From contig NC_049983.1 of NCBI RefSeq assembly GCF_000003815.2, positions 23,774,658 through 23,838,657 on the forward strand: 64,000 bases of DNA, written 5' to 3'. A program made the position numbers and the translations under genes. Shown here one piece after another: positions 1 through 15,000 of the stretch. A model generated the notes under the pieces. It saw nothing but the letters and a program-made list of their open reading frames with translations, had not been told where the DNA came from and did not search any database. This DNA is from Branchiostoma floridae (Eukaryota; Chordata; Leptocardii; Amphioxiformes; Branchiostomatidae). Numbering within the stretch: the stretch's first letter is position 1; each line of letters starts with the position of its first letter.

Positions 1-3000
1 TCTCACCATATACACCTCGGGCCGGGGCAGTAACCCTTTATTCAAAGACATTTTGAAAATTATCTCTAACTTTTGAAATGAGAAACTAAGTACTATTTGA
101 TTACACGTTTGTTCTTTTATAGCATTTTATTACAGTATACTGACTGTCTGTGGACAGACATCTTGTAACCCTAAGTTATTGTGACAGTCCCAACTTTTGT
201 TCTATCCAGTTTGACCAGACATCCCTGCATGCGGCCAGCAGGTATGGGCAGACTGAGGTAGCAGAGCTTCTGATAAAAAATGGGGCTAACCTGGAGGCGA
301 GGGACTATGTAAGTAGCTATAACCCTGCTCTCATTTTTCCCGACCTGTAGCAGGACAAAGGTGCCCATGCTACCCCTGTCACATTACTCACAACATTAAT
401 ATCTATCTACTAATTATCCCTTCCAACAAGTCTTATTCAGAGATAACCTTGACGCTATTATTCTGGAGCAGGTGTAATTGACTTGCAAAAAGGCAATTTG
501 TCCCTGAGTTTCTTTTGTATGAGAGTCTTGTATCCTGCTCCAGGACTTCCCCTGGCACACACATTATAATGTTTACAACTGTATTACAGTGTAGTAAAAT
601 GATCTGTTTTCAAATTGACAGTTTCAGTTGTACAAACTTCCCCCATGAATTCACTGTTTTACTTTCACTTACCAAGTCGCGTGTGTAGATGTCACCCATC
701 AAATCAAGTCAGTGTGGTAGATAGTATTATATGCTACGTGAATGAGTCTTCCATATTTTACCACTAAAGGCATTACAGATTCTGAAGTGTTTTTTATATT
801 TTTTAATAGTTATCAAGTAACAAGAGTCTTTACAAGACCCGAAGGCCACTCCAAGGTTATGGGTTACATTTTGCAAACATTTGGTTAAGGTGTAAATACT
901 CTCAATGTACTGTGTTGTTTTTTGTAACGTGTTTGTCTTATGACTCAAGGAAGACTAGCGATACATTGAATTTACTTAACTTGAAAGTTCATCTGTGTTG
1001 AGTAGAAGTCATTATTGAGCTGGTTAAACTGTAATATACAACACAAAATTGTACTCACCCAAATTTTCGACTGAACGGCACCAGTCTTTTGTATTTACAT
1101 TGTACTGACAAATGGAGATCTTTTGAATAAACAAATTAGCAAATTCTTTACGGTGTGATATAAATTTTTTCCCTCTCTTTATAGTGATGACACAATTTTG
1201 ACAAAATACAATCACCATTACCACCAGGTCGACCTCTTCATGAATGAACTTGAACAGGGAGAGACATTTCGTGTTACACAGACCACCTTTATTACTCTTC
1301 TCTGTACAGGACCAGGACACTCCCCTCCAAAAAGCTGCTGCTTGGGGCCACACCGGGACTTGTGAGCTGCTGATTCGTGCTGGGGCTGATGTTACGACCA
1401 AAGATGAGGTGATTTATATTTGTTTCAACTAACCTTTATCATATATTTTTTCTATGAATAGTACCAGTCCTCACCCTGCATCTGGCTGCTGCTGGAGGGC
1501 ACACTGAGCTGCTGATTTGGTCTGCAGCTGATGTTATGATGCAGGATGAAATAAAACATACTCAGCAGCCGTAAGGTTGCCCAGAGGGTCTGTACAGTGA
1601 TTTTCAAGACCTTGTCTGAAAACTGCTATAACTAAGCCATAGATGGTAAAAAAACGGTTCAAACTCGGCAGAGAGGTAAAACAAAGCATTATGGTTGTAA
1701 AAATGATAATTTTAAAATGGTAATTATCATACATTTTTATAGTTTTATATATAATATAATGTATATTTTTTCACAAAAAAGGCGATCCGAGGACCCATTC
1801 CCAGCCTTAGAAACGTATGATTTTTTGAGGGTACATACTTAATCTACTCCCGTTTCGGAACTGTTTAGCAACATTAAAAATACTATTCCCGTTTTAGTAA
1901 AATTATGTTTTTTTTCTTTTCCAGTGACATAGTTTCGGGGTGTCCCTGTCTTTGTTGCCTTATAGCATAAGACAGCTAATAATAAGTAAAATGTGTAACA
2001 CAGCTTCGTGTAGCACAGGTCATTACAAGTCATTCTACTTCAAATCTAATCTTTCTTAGAGATTGCTAGGGGTCGCGATCTTAACAAACTATCAGGCCTG
2101 GAATGGCACTGTCAGTGACTGTCAGACAGCACTGTTTTGCCTCTGATCAGGGCCTGTCAGTGCACTGTATCAGCCACTAATTATTCACAAAATATGCAAA
2201 TTTTCAGTCGTAGAAACAGTCGTTAAATCATGACTGACAGTCATAGATTCACAGTGGCTCACAGTCGTAGAACAGTCGTAAAACAGTCGTTGAATCATGA
2301 CTGACAGTCGTGGATTCCCAGAGGCTGACAGACGTAAAACAGTCGCTGACAGTCGTAGATCTGCTCTTACATAACAAAACACTTCTGCTCATGTACTAGA
2401 TTTTGGAGGTAAAAATTATACAAAAACTGAACAATAGAAAGATTTTGGCTAACTAGGTTCTATCTACATAGAGTACAGAAATTTATGCAACTGCAAAATG
2501 CTTCAAAAAGTAACTGAAGCAGAAAGACCATTATAGACAAGAATGGGGCATCGTCAATACCTCCTCTGTCATTTGACAAGTTTAAAATGCTTATAATATG
2601 AAGTTCTGAAACCACAACCAAATAAGTCTCTTAAAGAACAAGACAACAACTAACGGTACACAAATGTACATGATTGTTAATTCTGTACCTATTTGTTTAA
2701 GGCACCCAGTCTATAGCACAGTCTGCCATGCCCCCCTCCCAACAATTGTCAAAATTCAAAATGTGGCCATTTGTCACTAATATCTTACCTCAGAAACATG
2801 ATGTACACTTCCCCCCTGCATCCACAGTACTTCCAAACAATAGTTATGGCAATCAATCTCCTTTCCAAGCTGCAAAGTCTGAGAGATGGAGGCCATGGAT
2901 ACAGAGTAAATATCCCTGCTGTCCTTCTCTAGCTGAGCTCAAAACCTAACTGTCTCAGTTCAAACTTCCCTGGGCCTGCAGCCAATTAAAAGAGCTGGTA

Positions 3001-6000
3001 TCTGATTCGCTAGATGCCTAATTAATACAAGATTGTGATTTGCCATGGCTGACAGTGGTGGGACTGTCATCAACAGTCGTATTTCAGGCCTGTCAAGACA
3101 GTCCTAAGCGCTTTCAGGCCTGTCAAGACAGTCCCAGATCAGTGCAGAGCCCGATTTGTACTTGCCAGACGTATTACAGGCCTGTCAGTGGAGGTCTTCT
3201 GCTGATTTGCGTCTGAAATGCCTCTGTCAGTGCCTGTCCAGCCACTGACAGTGGCATTCCAGGACTGATGGTTTGCTACGGGGGCCGCCGCCGCCGCCGC
3301 CGCCATGGACCTCAGAACGTATTAAAGTTCAGATTATAAATATTTCCCTTCAAGAGAAAATCTTGCTGTCAATCAAGCCAAGGGGCTAATAAATAATGTC
3401 ATTCGCACCCCTATGAGATGTAATTATCTGTAATTTGCGCTTTCTATAAAACAAAAGGTCTAATGATTACAAGTCTTTTGTTTTGTAGTCTTTTGTTATG
3501 CAGTGTGTCTATGTTGTTTATACTACAAGGTCAGCTTTAGCTTTCTTGTTTTCAGCGAAATCTTGACAAAAGGTTTTTAATAATAAACACACACACACAA
3601 AATGATCATGATTCAATGGAAGGTTTATACAGGTCCATATTTAGGTGAATTTTTATAGATAAGGCATAAGCATTTCAGAAAAAAATGCATCGGAAGCAAC
3701 ACCAAGAAGATTATACCTCCTTGCTAACGGCAGACAAAGAACCCAAGCCAGTGCACACTGTAGAAGGGGTCAGCATACTAGTACAAAGTAATGACTCTCA
3801 GACTGGTTGTTTGACTTTGACTTCAAAAACATTGAGTCAAAATTCGTGTAACAGTGGGGTTCAAGCGCTGCCAAACTGATTACGCCAACAGCTCTGAGCT
3901 TTTGGTGTTGTGGTAAATGCACTTTGGATTTGTAATCTGGCGCCCGGGTTCCATTCCGGGTGTCCGAGTACTAGTAGTCAGCATGTTGTTTCTTTCTGTT
4001 CCTACTCGCCCCCCTAATTTCAATGGTTCAACGGTTCAACCAAAACGAAAGAAAACACAAACTCGTATAACTATAAGTCAGAGAGTGTGGTGGGGGGAGG
4101 GAGAAATAATCACAATCCTGTGTTGTCTACACAAGTGGCAAACGTTTTACAGGGAACCTGCTTTGTTCAAGGATTTTTTAAACCTCCTTGCTTTGTTATA
4201 TGAATGTGTATTATGCGTAGTAATTCAAATGCAAATTGTTTATGTGCAGTTAATCAAACTCACGTTTGTAAAAGATTTTGGCTCAGTAACTGATGTCTTG
4301 AATATCAAATAATATATAATATATCTTGTTCTCTCAGTCTACAGCCCTACATGTTTTGGTACTCCTAAAGAATTTCAAAGGAAAGTAACTTTTGAAGTCC
4401 TTTGAATACAATACTTATCAACTAGTTTTACTGTCGGCATATGACGGGGTGCACCAATTATCTCACCAGGAAGAAATTAGCGCGCGATTTAAATTCAGAA
4501 CAGAGGCGGGGCAGAGGGCGGGGAATGTCGGGCAATTATCAGCCAAACTCCTGCATATTGAATGAATGAAAGACCTTTATTGTACATTCATGCCTCGACG
4601 GGCTAGGTACAGGTCACTGATAACAGACATGACTGATAACAGAATACATGTAACAAATTATGAAAAAACAACAGGATACAATTTAACTAGTTGAAGGTAC
4701 TAAGCTAACAGGATGGTCGACATCTTCTCGCTTCTTAACAAGGGCCAAGGCTGCACTGGGTTCATTACAATATTACAGTAGCTTATTATCATATTTAAAT
4801 GAGATCTTTGCTGGGGGTAACTCTGGGCAACCTTACGGCAGTGGAGTAGTTTAACTTATTTTTAAATGGACCTTATTAGATTCAGATATGGATGTAATTG
4901 TCTTCTGTAATGTTACATTGAAGTTACACAAGAAGAATGCATCATGTAACAATAACACTGACTCAAAAACAACGTGGATAGTCTAAACTCATTAACTCAA
5001 TAAACTCTGAATACATGTTATCAAGTTGGGCATTGGCAATGTCATGTCACTTACCATGTCCGTCCTCCCTGTACAGCATCAGGCCACTCCCCTGCATGAA
5101 GCTGCTGCTAGTGGCCACACCGGGACCTGTGAGCTTCTGATTCATTCTGGAGCTGATGTCAGAGCCACGGATGAGGTCACCGTGACAATTATATTTGTAT
5201 AAAATACTAGTAAACATGTTGATGCAATTAACAGAAGTGTGCCTTAACCCAATACCCCTGTGAGTCTATACCGTTTCCTTTGGTTGCCAAGTGGACACCA
5301 CAAATATAAATGTGTACGCCATATTACTAGACAAACATCAAAGCTAGTTCAGCTGTGAGGAAGAAATTTCATTTTGCAAATAAAAATACCAAAATTGAAG
5401 GGACTTTGCTTTGACATTTTGAAAACCAGTATTAACTTGAAGGAAAAGACTCATAAATTCACTATTGGTAATACTATAGTGAATCATTTTTTGTATGCAG
5501 ATGACTTATGACGTGTAATCAGTCCTTCCGCTAAAGGTTTGCAAAAACTCATTTCCATTTGTGAAAGCTTTGGCTATGATAATGATATCCTCTTCAGTGA
5601 AAAGAAGAGCCACTGTATGTACTTCCCTTGTGATAGATTCAGACTGAAATGTACGCCCCCCCTCAGTAAGGCTTTATGGTACAGACTTGAAGTATGTTTC
5701 ATCCGTCAACTATCTGGGCAACCAGATCCCTTCAAACCTGTCTGATGACGAGACTATAAGAGCTCACATCAGAGGCTTTTACACCAGAGCTAATTCCCTG
5801 GTCCGCAAATTCAAGTTCGCCTCTACTGAAGTTAAGCGTACTTTATTCAATGCGTATTGTTCTTCAATGTATTGCGCCCAGCTGTGGACACAATACACTC
5901 TGGGTACTATTCGCAAGCTACGTACGGCTTACAATAACGCCTTCAGAATCCTGTTTTCATATGGAAAATACGAAAGTGCCAGTCTGATGTTTGTGTCCAT

Positions 6001-9000
6001 GGGGGTAGACACCCTTGATGCCCGGAGAAGGAAATTGACTCACTCTTTTGTAACTCGCCTTTTAAACTCAAACAATGAGATCATTAGGCTCACAATTCAT
6101 TCCGACCTGTTCAATCTCTGCAACTATTGGCATCACTATGTCAATCTGGTCTACAAGCACTAATGCCTTCTTTTTGTACATATCTTTAGTATCATCCAGT
6201 TCTACCCACTCTGTATTTATATGTATATATATGTCTCCCGGTTTTTAATTGATTGTATTGTTATGGGCCTGTAGTGCCTGAAATAAAGAAATAATAAAAA
6301 TAATAATAGACTCATTTATCAGCTCCAGCTATTGTTCCTCCTAGTAGACAGAACTAGGATTTTTCAAACTGTAGGAGGGCACTGTACATGAAATTATGTG
6401 GAAAGAACTTCCTTATTGCTGTTGCCCTGATGGGTTTCTGACAGTTTAATGTAAATGCATGGACGCAAACTTGGGCTTTGGCGATGTTGCTTTGAACTAC
6501 AGTCAAAACTGTCCAAGACGACCACACCTGGCAAAAGCGGTCAATTTCGACAGGTGGTTGTTGCAGCTACTTAATCTTCCTGTCTTCCCTGTACAGGACC
6601 AGGACACACCCTTACACAAGGCTGCTGCTGAGGGCCACACCGGGATTTGTGAGCTTCTGGTTCGTTCTGGGACTGACGTTCTGGTGAAGAATAAGGTATT
6701 AGTTACTTGTTTCAAATACACCTCACAAGACTCTATGGACGTAATATTTGTCTGCTGTAATGTTACATTAAGTCTACACAAGAAGTAACAATCACACTTA
6801 GTGATACTCAAAAACAACATGGATACATAAAATATGAATGTCCGTCCCTGTACAGCACCAGGATACATCCCTGCATTGGGCGGCTGCTGGGGGCCACACG
6901 GGGACTTGTGAGCTTCTGATTCGTTTGGGGACTGACGTTATGGTGAAGAATGGGGTATTAGTCACTTGTTTCAAATAGACCTCACAAGACTCTATGGATG
7001 TCTGCTGTAAAAATTATTGTACATTGAAGCCTACACAAGAACACTGCATCATGTAACAATCTCACTCACCCAAAGTCAACATGGATAATCTAAATAACTC
7101 AATTATAACATATGAATACATGTCCATCCCTTGCATGGCGCTGCTTATCAGGGCCACAACGGAACCTGTGAGCTACTGATTCGTTCTGTGGCTGATGTTA
7201 TGGTTCAAAATAAGGTACAATAAAGTTTAGCTTAATTCAAGTATGGACCCCACATTTCTCTATGGACATATTTGTCTGCTGTAATTTTTACAATGAAGTA
7301 TACATGTAACAATCACACTCACTCAAAACCTACATGCATTGGATAATCTAAACTTAATAACTCAATAAAATGTGAATACATTATTAAGGTGGGCATTAGC
7401 AATGTTATGCCGTTAACATTACTATACTAAATACCATGCCTGTCCTCCCTGTACAGGACCAGGACACTCCCCTGCATAAAGCAGCTGCTGGGGGCCACAC
7501 CGGGACTTGTGAGCTTCTCATTCGTTCTGGGACTGATGTTATGGTGAAGAATGAGGTATTAGTTACTTGTTTCAAATAGACCTCACAAGACTCTATTACG
7601 TAATATTTGTCTGCTATAATGTTACATTAAGCCTACACAAGAAGTAACAATCACACTTGTTTTGTTGGATGTCCATCGCTCTGCGATGATGACTTCAATG
7701 GCTTCAGTGGCGTCTCATATGCGATCGCAGCCCGAATTCTGAGGCACATGTTCTTCCACATGTTGGGCACACGACAGCGGTGCTGGGGTTGGGTCTTCTC
7801 TCCCTCTCTTTTCTGTCGCGTCGCTTCTGTTCAAGTTCGGTAAGTCTGTTGTCTTCAAAGTTCTGTACACCTTGGCGAACAGCATGGCGCCACTGACTCC
7901 TATCAGTGGCAATGGTCTCCCATTCACGATGTGGGATGTTGCACACAGTAAGGGATGCCTTCAGTGAGTCCTTATACCTCTTTTAAGGACGTCCAACCTT
8001 TCTGTTGCCAGAGGCGAGCTCGCAGTAGAACACCATTTTCGGGAGTCGGGAGTCGTCCATGCGAACCACGTGGCCGGCCCATCTCAATTGAGCTTTCATG
8101 ATGAGCGCTTCAATGCCCATCATGTTTGCTCGACGCAGCACTTCTGTGTTGGGAACCCTGTCTGTCCATGAGATACCCATAATTCTTCGCAGGCAGCGGA
8201 GGTGAAATCTGTCCAGAGCTTTGAGCTGCTTTTTGTACAAAGTCCATGTTTCACAGCTGTAGAGAAGGGCTGTAATGACTACTGCCTTGTACACTGCTAG
8301 TTTTGTCTGAAGCCTAATACGCTCACTCCACAGCTGCGTCCAGAGCCTACCAAAGGAGGAGCCTGCCTTCGCAATCCTGTTTGACACTTCCTTGTCCATG
8401 CTGCAGGATGAGGTCATTGTGCTTCCCAGGTAGGTAAAGCTCTCCACATTGTTTAGTTCTGTTCCATCGATGACAATGTGAGGGGCAGGGAGTAACAGCC
8501 CTGGTGCAGGCTGGAGCATAACTTCAGTCTTTTTCAAGCTGATAGTCAGTCCAAAGGCTTTACTGGCTGCTGACAGGCGACTAGCGAGTTCTTGCAGATC
8601 CTGTTCACTGAGAGCAGCGAGGGCGCAGTCATCTGCAAAGAGGAAGTCTCTCACTAGGGCCTCCAATACCTTGGTTTTTGCTTTGAGGCGCCGTAGATCG
8701 AGGACCCTGCCGTCGCATCTGTAGAGGATGGTTATCCCGGCATCTGTAGCAGACAGTGCCCTGAACAGCATGGTGGCAAACATGAGGCTAAAGAGATTGG
8801 GTGCCATGACGCACCCCTGTTTTACTCCATTTGTGATCGGAAAAGAGTCAGACTCTGTGCCATTTCCCACAACACGGCCCATCATCCCATCGTGGAATGA
8901 TCTGATGATACTGATGAACTTTGGAGGACAGCCCAGTTTAGACAGTATCGACCACAGACCCTCACGGCTTACAGTGTCGAACGCCTTTGTCAAGTCTACA

Positions 9001-12000
9001 AACATAATGTACAGGTTTTGATTTTGTTCACGACACTTTTCTTGGATTTGACGGAGAGTAAATACCATGTCAATGGTTCCTCTATTGCTTCTGAAGCCAC
9101 ACTGGCTTTCCGACACCACATCATCCAGCAAGTGCTGTGTGATGCGGTTGAGAACAATGCGGGCCATGACTTTCCCTGCAGCACTCAGTAGCGAGATCCC
9201 TCTGTGGTTATCGCATGCTGCTCTGTCTCCCTTATGTTTGTAAAGATGTATAATATTAGCATCTTTAAAGTCCTATGGCACTGATCCCTCCATCCAGAAC
9301 ATTTGCATCAGTTCGGTCAGCTTGGCTGTGACGGCTTCCCCTCCTTCTTTGAATACCTCCGGAGGTATGCCATCTGGCCCTGGCGCTTTTCCTCCTTGGA
9401 GCTGTTTCATGGCCTTCTGGGTTTCCTCCAGGCTGGGAGGGTCATCCAGAGCGGCCAGGAGTGGTCGCTGTGGCATGTCCTGAATAGCCTGTTGGTCAAT
9501 AATGGAGGGTCTGTTGAGCAGCTGGCTGAAGTGTTGTCTCCAGCGCTCGGTTATGTCGCTTTTCTCTGTGAGGAGAGTGCCATCAGCTGAGCGGACGGGT
9601 GCCATGGTGTTAGACGAGGGACCGTACACTGCCTTTAGGCCTGCAAAGAACTTTCTTGTGTTATGTTCATCTGCAAACTGTTGCAGTTCTGCCGCCTTGG
9701 ACTCCCACCATTTGTCCTTCATTTTTCTTAATTCGACTTGGACTTTACTCCTGAGGTGCTTCAGGTAATCATGCTTTGCAATGGAGTTCTTGTCGTTCAG
9801 CCACTGTGTGAAGGCTTCTTGCTTCTTCTTGAGGAGGTTGGTGATCTGGTGTTTGCACTTTGTGTGACCTAATGTGCGTTCAGATGTGTCATACATTACT
9901 CTTCGGAAGTTGCCCCATGCTTTCTCTGGATTGCTTTCAGCTGGTAGTTTCTCAATCTGTTCCCTCAGGTTTCTTGATAGTAGCTCTTTTGTTTCTGGAT
10001 GTGAGAGTTTTGAGACGTCAAGCTTCTTCTTAATTCTGTCTTTCCTCCTCATGTGTGAATGGTGCGCACTGTCCTGTACATTCCTGTACAATCCTGTACA
10101 GGACCAGTCCACTCCCCTGCATAACGCTGCTTATCGGGGCCACACCAGGACTTGTGAGCTTCTGATTCGTTCTGGGGCTGATGTTATGGCCCAGGATAAG
10201 GTAAAACATTGTTTAACTTATTCTAGATGGACCTTATTAGATTTAAATATAGATATAATATTTGCCTGTTGTAATTCTTCTTCTATAGTAACTTTAGATT
10301 TAAGACTGCACAAGAACATTGCATCATCAAACAATCAAAATCTACAAGTTGAGCGTTGGCAATGTTATATATTAAAAACAGCTACTGACCATGTCTGTCC
10401 TCACTGTACAGCGCCAGTACACACCCCTCCATACAGCTGCTGCTGCTATGTTCCACACGGGCACCTGTGAGCTGCTGATTCGTGCTGGAGCCGATGTCAC
10501 AGCCACAGATAAGGTGATACATTTAATATTTTTTTCAAACGGCCAAGTTAATTAAGGGTTAATGACCCGCCCTGAGGTGTATATGGTGTCATAATGCCTG
10601 GTCCTTTGCCATAACCACCAAATAAAACCGAATAACCACCGTTTTTATGAGGTGGTAATAGCAAAGGACCAGGCATTATGACACAATATACACCGAGGAA
10701 CAGGCGGGTCATTAACGCTATTATCATATAGCCTATCCTGGTCCATCCAAACTGACCCATACAAAAGAGACAAATTCCTTGTTATAACACATACGTGTTT
10801 TATTCAATAATATTTCATACATGTTCCATACTATGTCATCCTATCCATGAGAATTGTAGGTAACAATTTGACTTCTCAGATCAAAGACAAACTCTGACGT
10901 CTTGGTTAATTTTATAATAAAGGAATGCTTCATTTGTCGAGTGAATTTGAACTGTGTATCAACATATCTCAACTGTATTTCTGTCGCAAAGCTTTACAAA
11001 AATAAAACAATAATTCAACAAGTTAAAGAATTGTTTCTAGAAACAAACAAACCACTAATGCAGCTTAGCAGCAAAAGCCAAATCGCTATGATGCAAATAA
11101 CAAATTTAAGGTATCCTCAAGGTAGCCTTGTTGGGATCGCTTTCTGTTTTCCTTTGCCGCCACGGGTTCTCCCCTGGTGTTCAACTTCCGCTGATTCCTG
11201 TATGTCTCCCCAAGCTTCCCGTGACTCGAACAATGACTGTAAATCTGTCTCTGAGATTTTTGGTTGCAAAACTGCTGCAGAATTTCCGTACGGAGTTGTA
11301 AGATGGAGCGCGAAGCGAAGAAAAATATGGCTGTCATCGTGGATTGTTCCACTTACAGTGGGGGCGGGGTAGGACACATTTAGTTTTCGGTTGTTCTGTT
11401 TATGTTCGACTTGAATTGAAATAATTCCTATCTTTACGTTTATTTGTGTTATTCAAAGAAGTTTTTCTTTGAAGAAAGAAACGCGCTATCGATGTTAACA
11501 GAAGAAGCCAGCCCCTGCAATGTCCCTTGTCCCTCCCTGCCTGTCCTTCTGATTGGTTCAAACTTTCGAAAGTCATCAATGCACACCGTACATTAATGAA
11601 ACTATCAATGCACGGCTGTTAATGATTTTCCATCTGTTACGGCGTCATAACCAACATGAAATGGGGAAAATTCTGATTCGTCCACGTCCCCTGGTTGTAT
11701 GATAATACATGTTATCAAATGCAAAGTTGCAGTGTTGGTGAAGCTACGTTATCCGTTGATACATGGCGTAAAGTACAATAAGGCAGATAAGAGAGGGATG
11801 TTCGCCAGGCCTCCATCCGGATGAATTACCAGCTCCAGACAAAATGGTTTGCACCATTGCACCCCGGGGCATGCTCGTATTCTTTTTTTCGAGAGGTATG
11901 GTGGGCTCTTAAACGTGCACGTGTGTGGGGTGTGTCTCTCCTCAAACACGACACCTCCATTTAACGTCCTATCTGAGAGACGGCGCTAACCAAAGCTGGG

Positions 12001-15000
12001 TACTAATTTTCAACTGAGTGAAGTGAAGAAAGGTCGTGCCTTTCCCAATGGCAAGGCAGGAATCGAACCCGGTATTTTTGCCTGAGCCCAGTGCACTTCC
12101 GATTACGCCACTCAATCACACACCTTTCACAAGATACGTACTCGCAGTTATTTTCACTTACTTAACTTTGTTGGTTGGCAAGCTGTTTTTTGCCTCCTTC
12201 GGTCTGAATGGACCATGGGAGATCGATTACTAACAGCAAGATATTAAAACACATATTTCATGTTTTCCACTACAGGAGGGAAAGACTCCCTTGAATTACA
12301 CACGGGATTCGAAGACTCGACTGTATTTGAAGGTAAATGAACAAGCTGCTAACACAACTTTCCTTGATCCATTTTCATAGTGTACCTTTCTTGACTTCTG
12401 ATCAACAGCATTTTGAATAGTAGACATTGAACAGGACTTCTTGTAAGAAGGTAGAAAGGAGGTCATACATTTGTATACATCAGGGTAGTCCAGCCATCAT
12501 TAAACAGAGACGGTGGGGGTTATAAACTTCCTGGCACATTCGCCAATGGCTGATGTCACTTATCCAAGATTTTACGTTCTGAAGTAATCGGACCAGTTGA
12601 ACCTTGAACGTGGACATCTAGGATGTCACCACGGGTCACAATGGATCCTTCTTGCATTGATTGGTCATCATTATTGATCCTGAAAAGGCGAAAGTGGTTG
12701 TTAAAAATTTGATCCTTGAGTACTTTTGTGTTTGAAGAAAGTTTAGCTTTGTACTATTGATAATTATAGCCTTTTGAATAGTATCATTAGGCATCCTGTA
12801 CAAACATCCAATGCATTGAATGTTTGTGCTGTGACGAGTTCGGAAACATACGTCATTACTTAGCATACATTTGCCATCTCAGAATTTAGATAAAAAGGTG
12901 AAGCAAGAGAAATCCTATCACGAGTTGATGCAGCAGTCAGGCGGAGTGAAGGTCAACAGGTTTAAGGTGTTCGTGGGAGGGAAGGAGACAACTGGGAAGT
13001 CTACTCTGAAACAAAGTCTCACAAAGGTAGGTTACATTTACTTTATCCATGATCGGTCAAATCCTTTTTACCTCCATGAAATGTCATGGAGGTTATATTT
13101 TACCCTGCGTTTGTCTGTTTGTTTGTTTGTTTGTGTGTAAACAAGATAACTGAAGAACGGCTGGGTGGATTAGTTTCATACTTCGTGTGTTAGTAGTGTG
13201 TGATAAAAGCTGAAAATGATTAATCTCTAAGCAGATTCCTCCGTGGCATAAGACAGTAACATAAGCTGGGGGAAGGTGTTTAGCCGGCAGAGGAGTAAAT
13301 GGCCTTCTTACTGTCTTATGCCACGGAGGAATCTGCTTGGAGATTAGGAAATGATTAGATTTTTGGCCTCCTAGCGGCTTGCCTTGGTACTGTAGCTACC
13401 ATAGACAATGTTGTACAAAATGGAATTTTTATTATGCAAAAATAGGATTACATTTGCATAATTAATAAGGATATTCTATAATAGCAGTTTTTCTATGTAT
13501 CTCTTGTCCCAGACATGATATGGTCTTGACATTTGGCTGGTAGATAGCTTTTAGCGTCATGACATAGTGGGCCAAGTTTCATCCCCCTAACATTTATTTT
13601 CGGAACTGCAATGAGGACTTCACTTGCATAATTAAAGAAGAAATTGTACAATTCCATTGTTTTCAATAACTGGACTTCAATATATGAAACACATGTTAAT
13701 TATGATAGGTGGAATAGAAGCAGATACCAAATATGGTAATGAAGAACATATTTTAAACCACTTTATGATTAATGATGGGAATTTTATAATTGTGACATGT
13801 GTACGTTAGTCAATAATTAACAACACCATACATAAATTATGTTAATGTGTCAGTCAATTGCATGAAATTTATAAAAGCTCTAAATATTTCATGGAGGTAT
13901 GAGGTCGCCAAACTCTAGTTAACTCTATTTCATACAGAAACACATTATGTATTCTTACTTAACTAAAATGTTGCACACCAGGGCCTGCTGTCAGTACTGA
14001 TCCAAAGACTCTCCCGACGGCCATTGAGCCAACCTCACGACCCCACCCCAGGGGTGGATATTGGAACGTTCCATGTTCCAGGGGTGGGGGAGGTCAGTGT
14101 GTGGGATTTTGCTGGTCAGTCTGAGTATGCGGTGACACACAATATGTTCATGGATGCAGAGAACACTGTCTTCATTGTGCTGTACAACATCACGGACAGT
14201 GAAAACACTCAAGAAAAACAGGTATACAAACCAGTAAGATAAAAGACAAAGTTATAAGTGCAGATGCTTGACTTAATGCTAATATTGTGGGCTTGAGGAA
14301 AAAATACAGCTTTGATATTAATTTTCTGCTGTGTGACAACAATTTGTATTAGGTTTACGCTGATATTTTTGTAATGACACCCGCATGTTCTCATGTTTTC
14401 CGCAAAACATTTTGCGGATGCTGGTAAGTTCTAACAGGTTCTTGAGCTCCCTTGACTTGCTTCTAGCAAAACATCTTGCAATGCACAAAATACATATAAT
14501 ATTGAACTACATGTTGGTTTAAAAAAGCAATATCTGTCCTACAGGTTCACTGGTGGTTGTGTTTCATCAAGTCCTGCAACCCGGGCCGGCAGCCTGACAT
14601 CATCTTGGTGGCCAGCCATGCAGACCAGATGGCATTGTCTTCAGGTGAAAATAATCAAAGATTAAGATTGGATTCATGTTTCTGCTGGATCTTGTAAAAC
14701 TTAGAAGTTACCTGTGAGAACTGTTGTGAAATTGTATTGATATTTGGCAAACATTTTCCCGCTTTGGTTTCTACATTGTGTATTCATGACATGTATTTTG
14801 AGGCCAGCGGACGGTCACTGATACTTAATCCAATGGATATAATTTATGTACGGGGATGATCCTTGTTTTCACCAGGGCAACGCCGAGCATCCCATATTCT
14901 TCACATAATGCAAGCACGGTTCAAAGACCACCTCCATATCGCAGATGAAGTGATCCTGATGGACTGTAGGAAGACTCGGACACCTGAGATGGACCAACTG

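Noticed and set aside
7704-7946. C2H2 zinc-finger protein gene on the minus strand
   Set aside because: It is the C-terminal tail of the adjacent LINE RT, separated from it by one stop.
10902-11372. 156-codon plus-strand frame and overlapping minus-strand frames
   Set aside because: They lie inside a mobile-element insertion absent from gene B and show no recognisable domain.
11780-12130. A functional tRNA gene on the minus strand
   Set aside because: A and B boxes are present, but the sequence does not fold into a full cloverleaf and continues into a SINE body found at two other sites.
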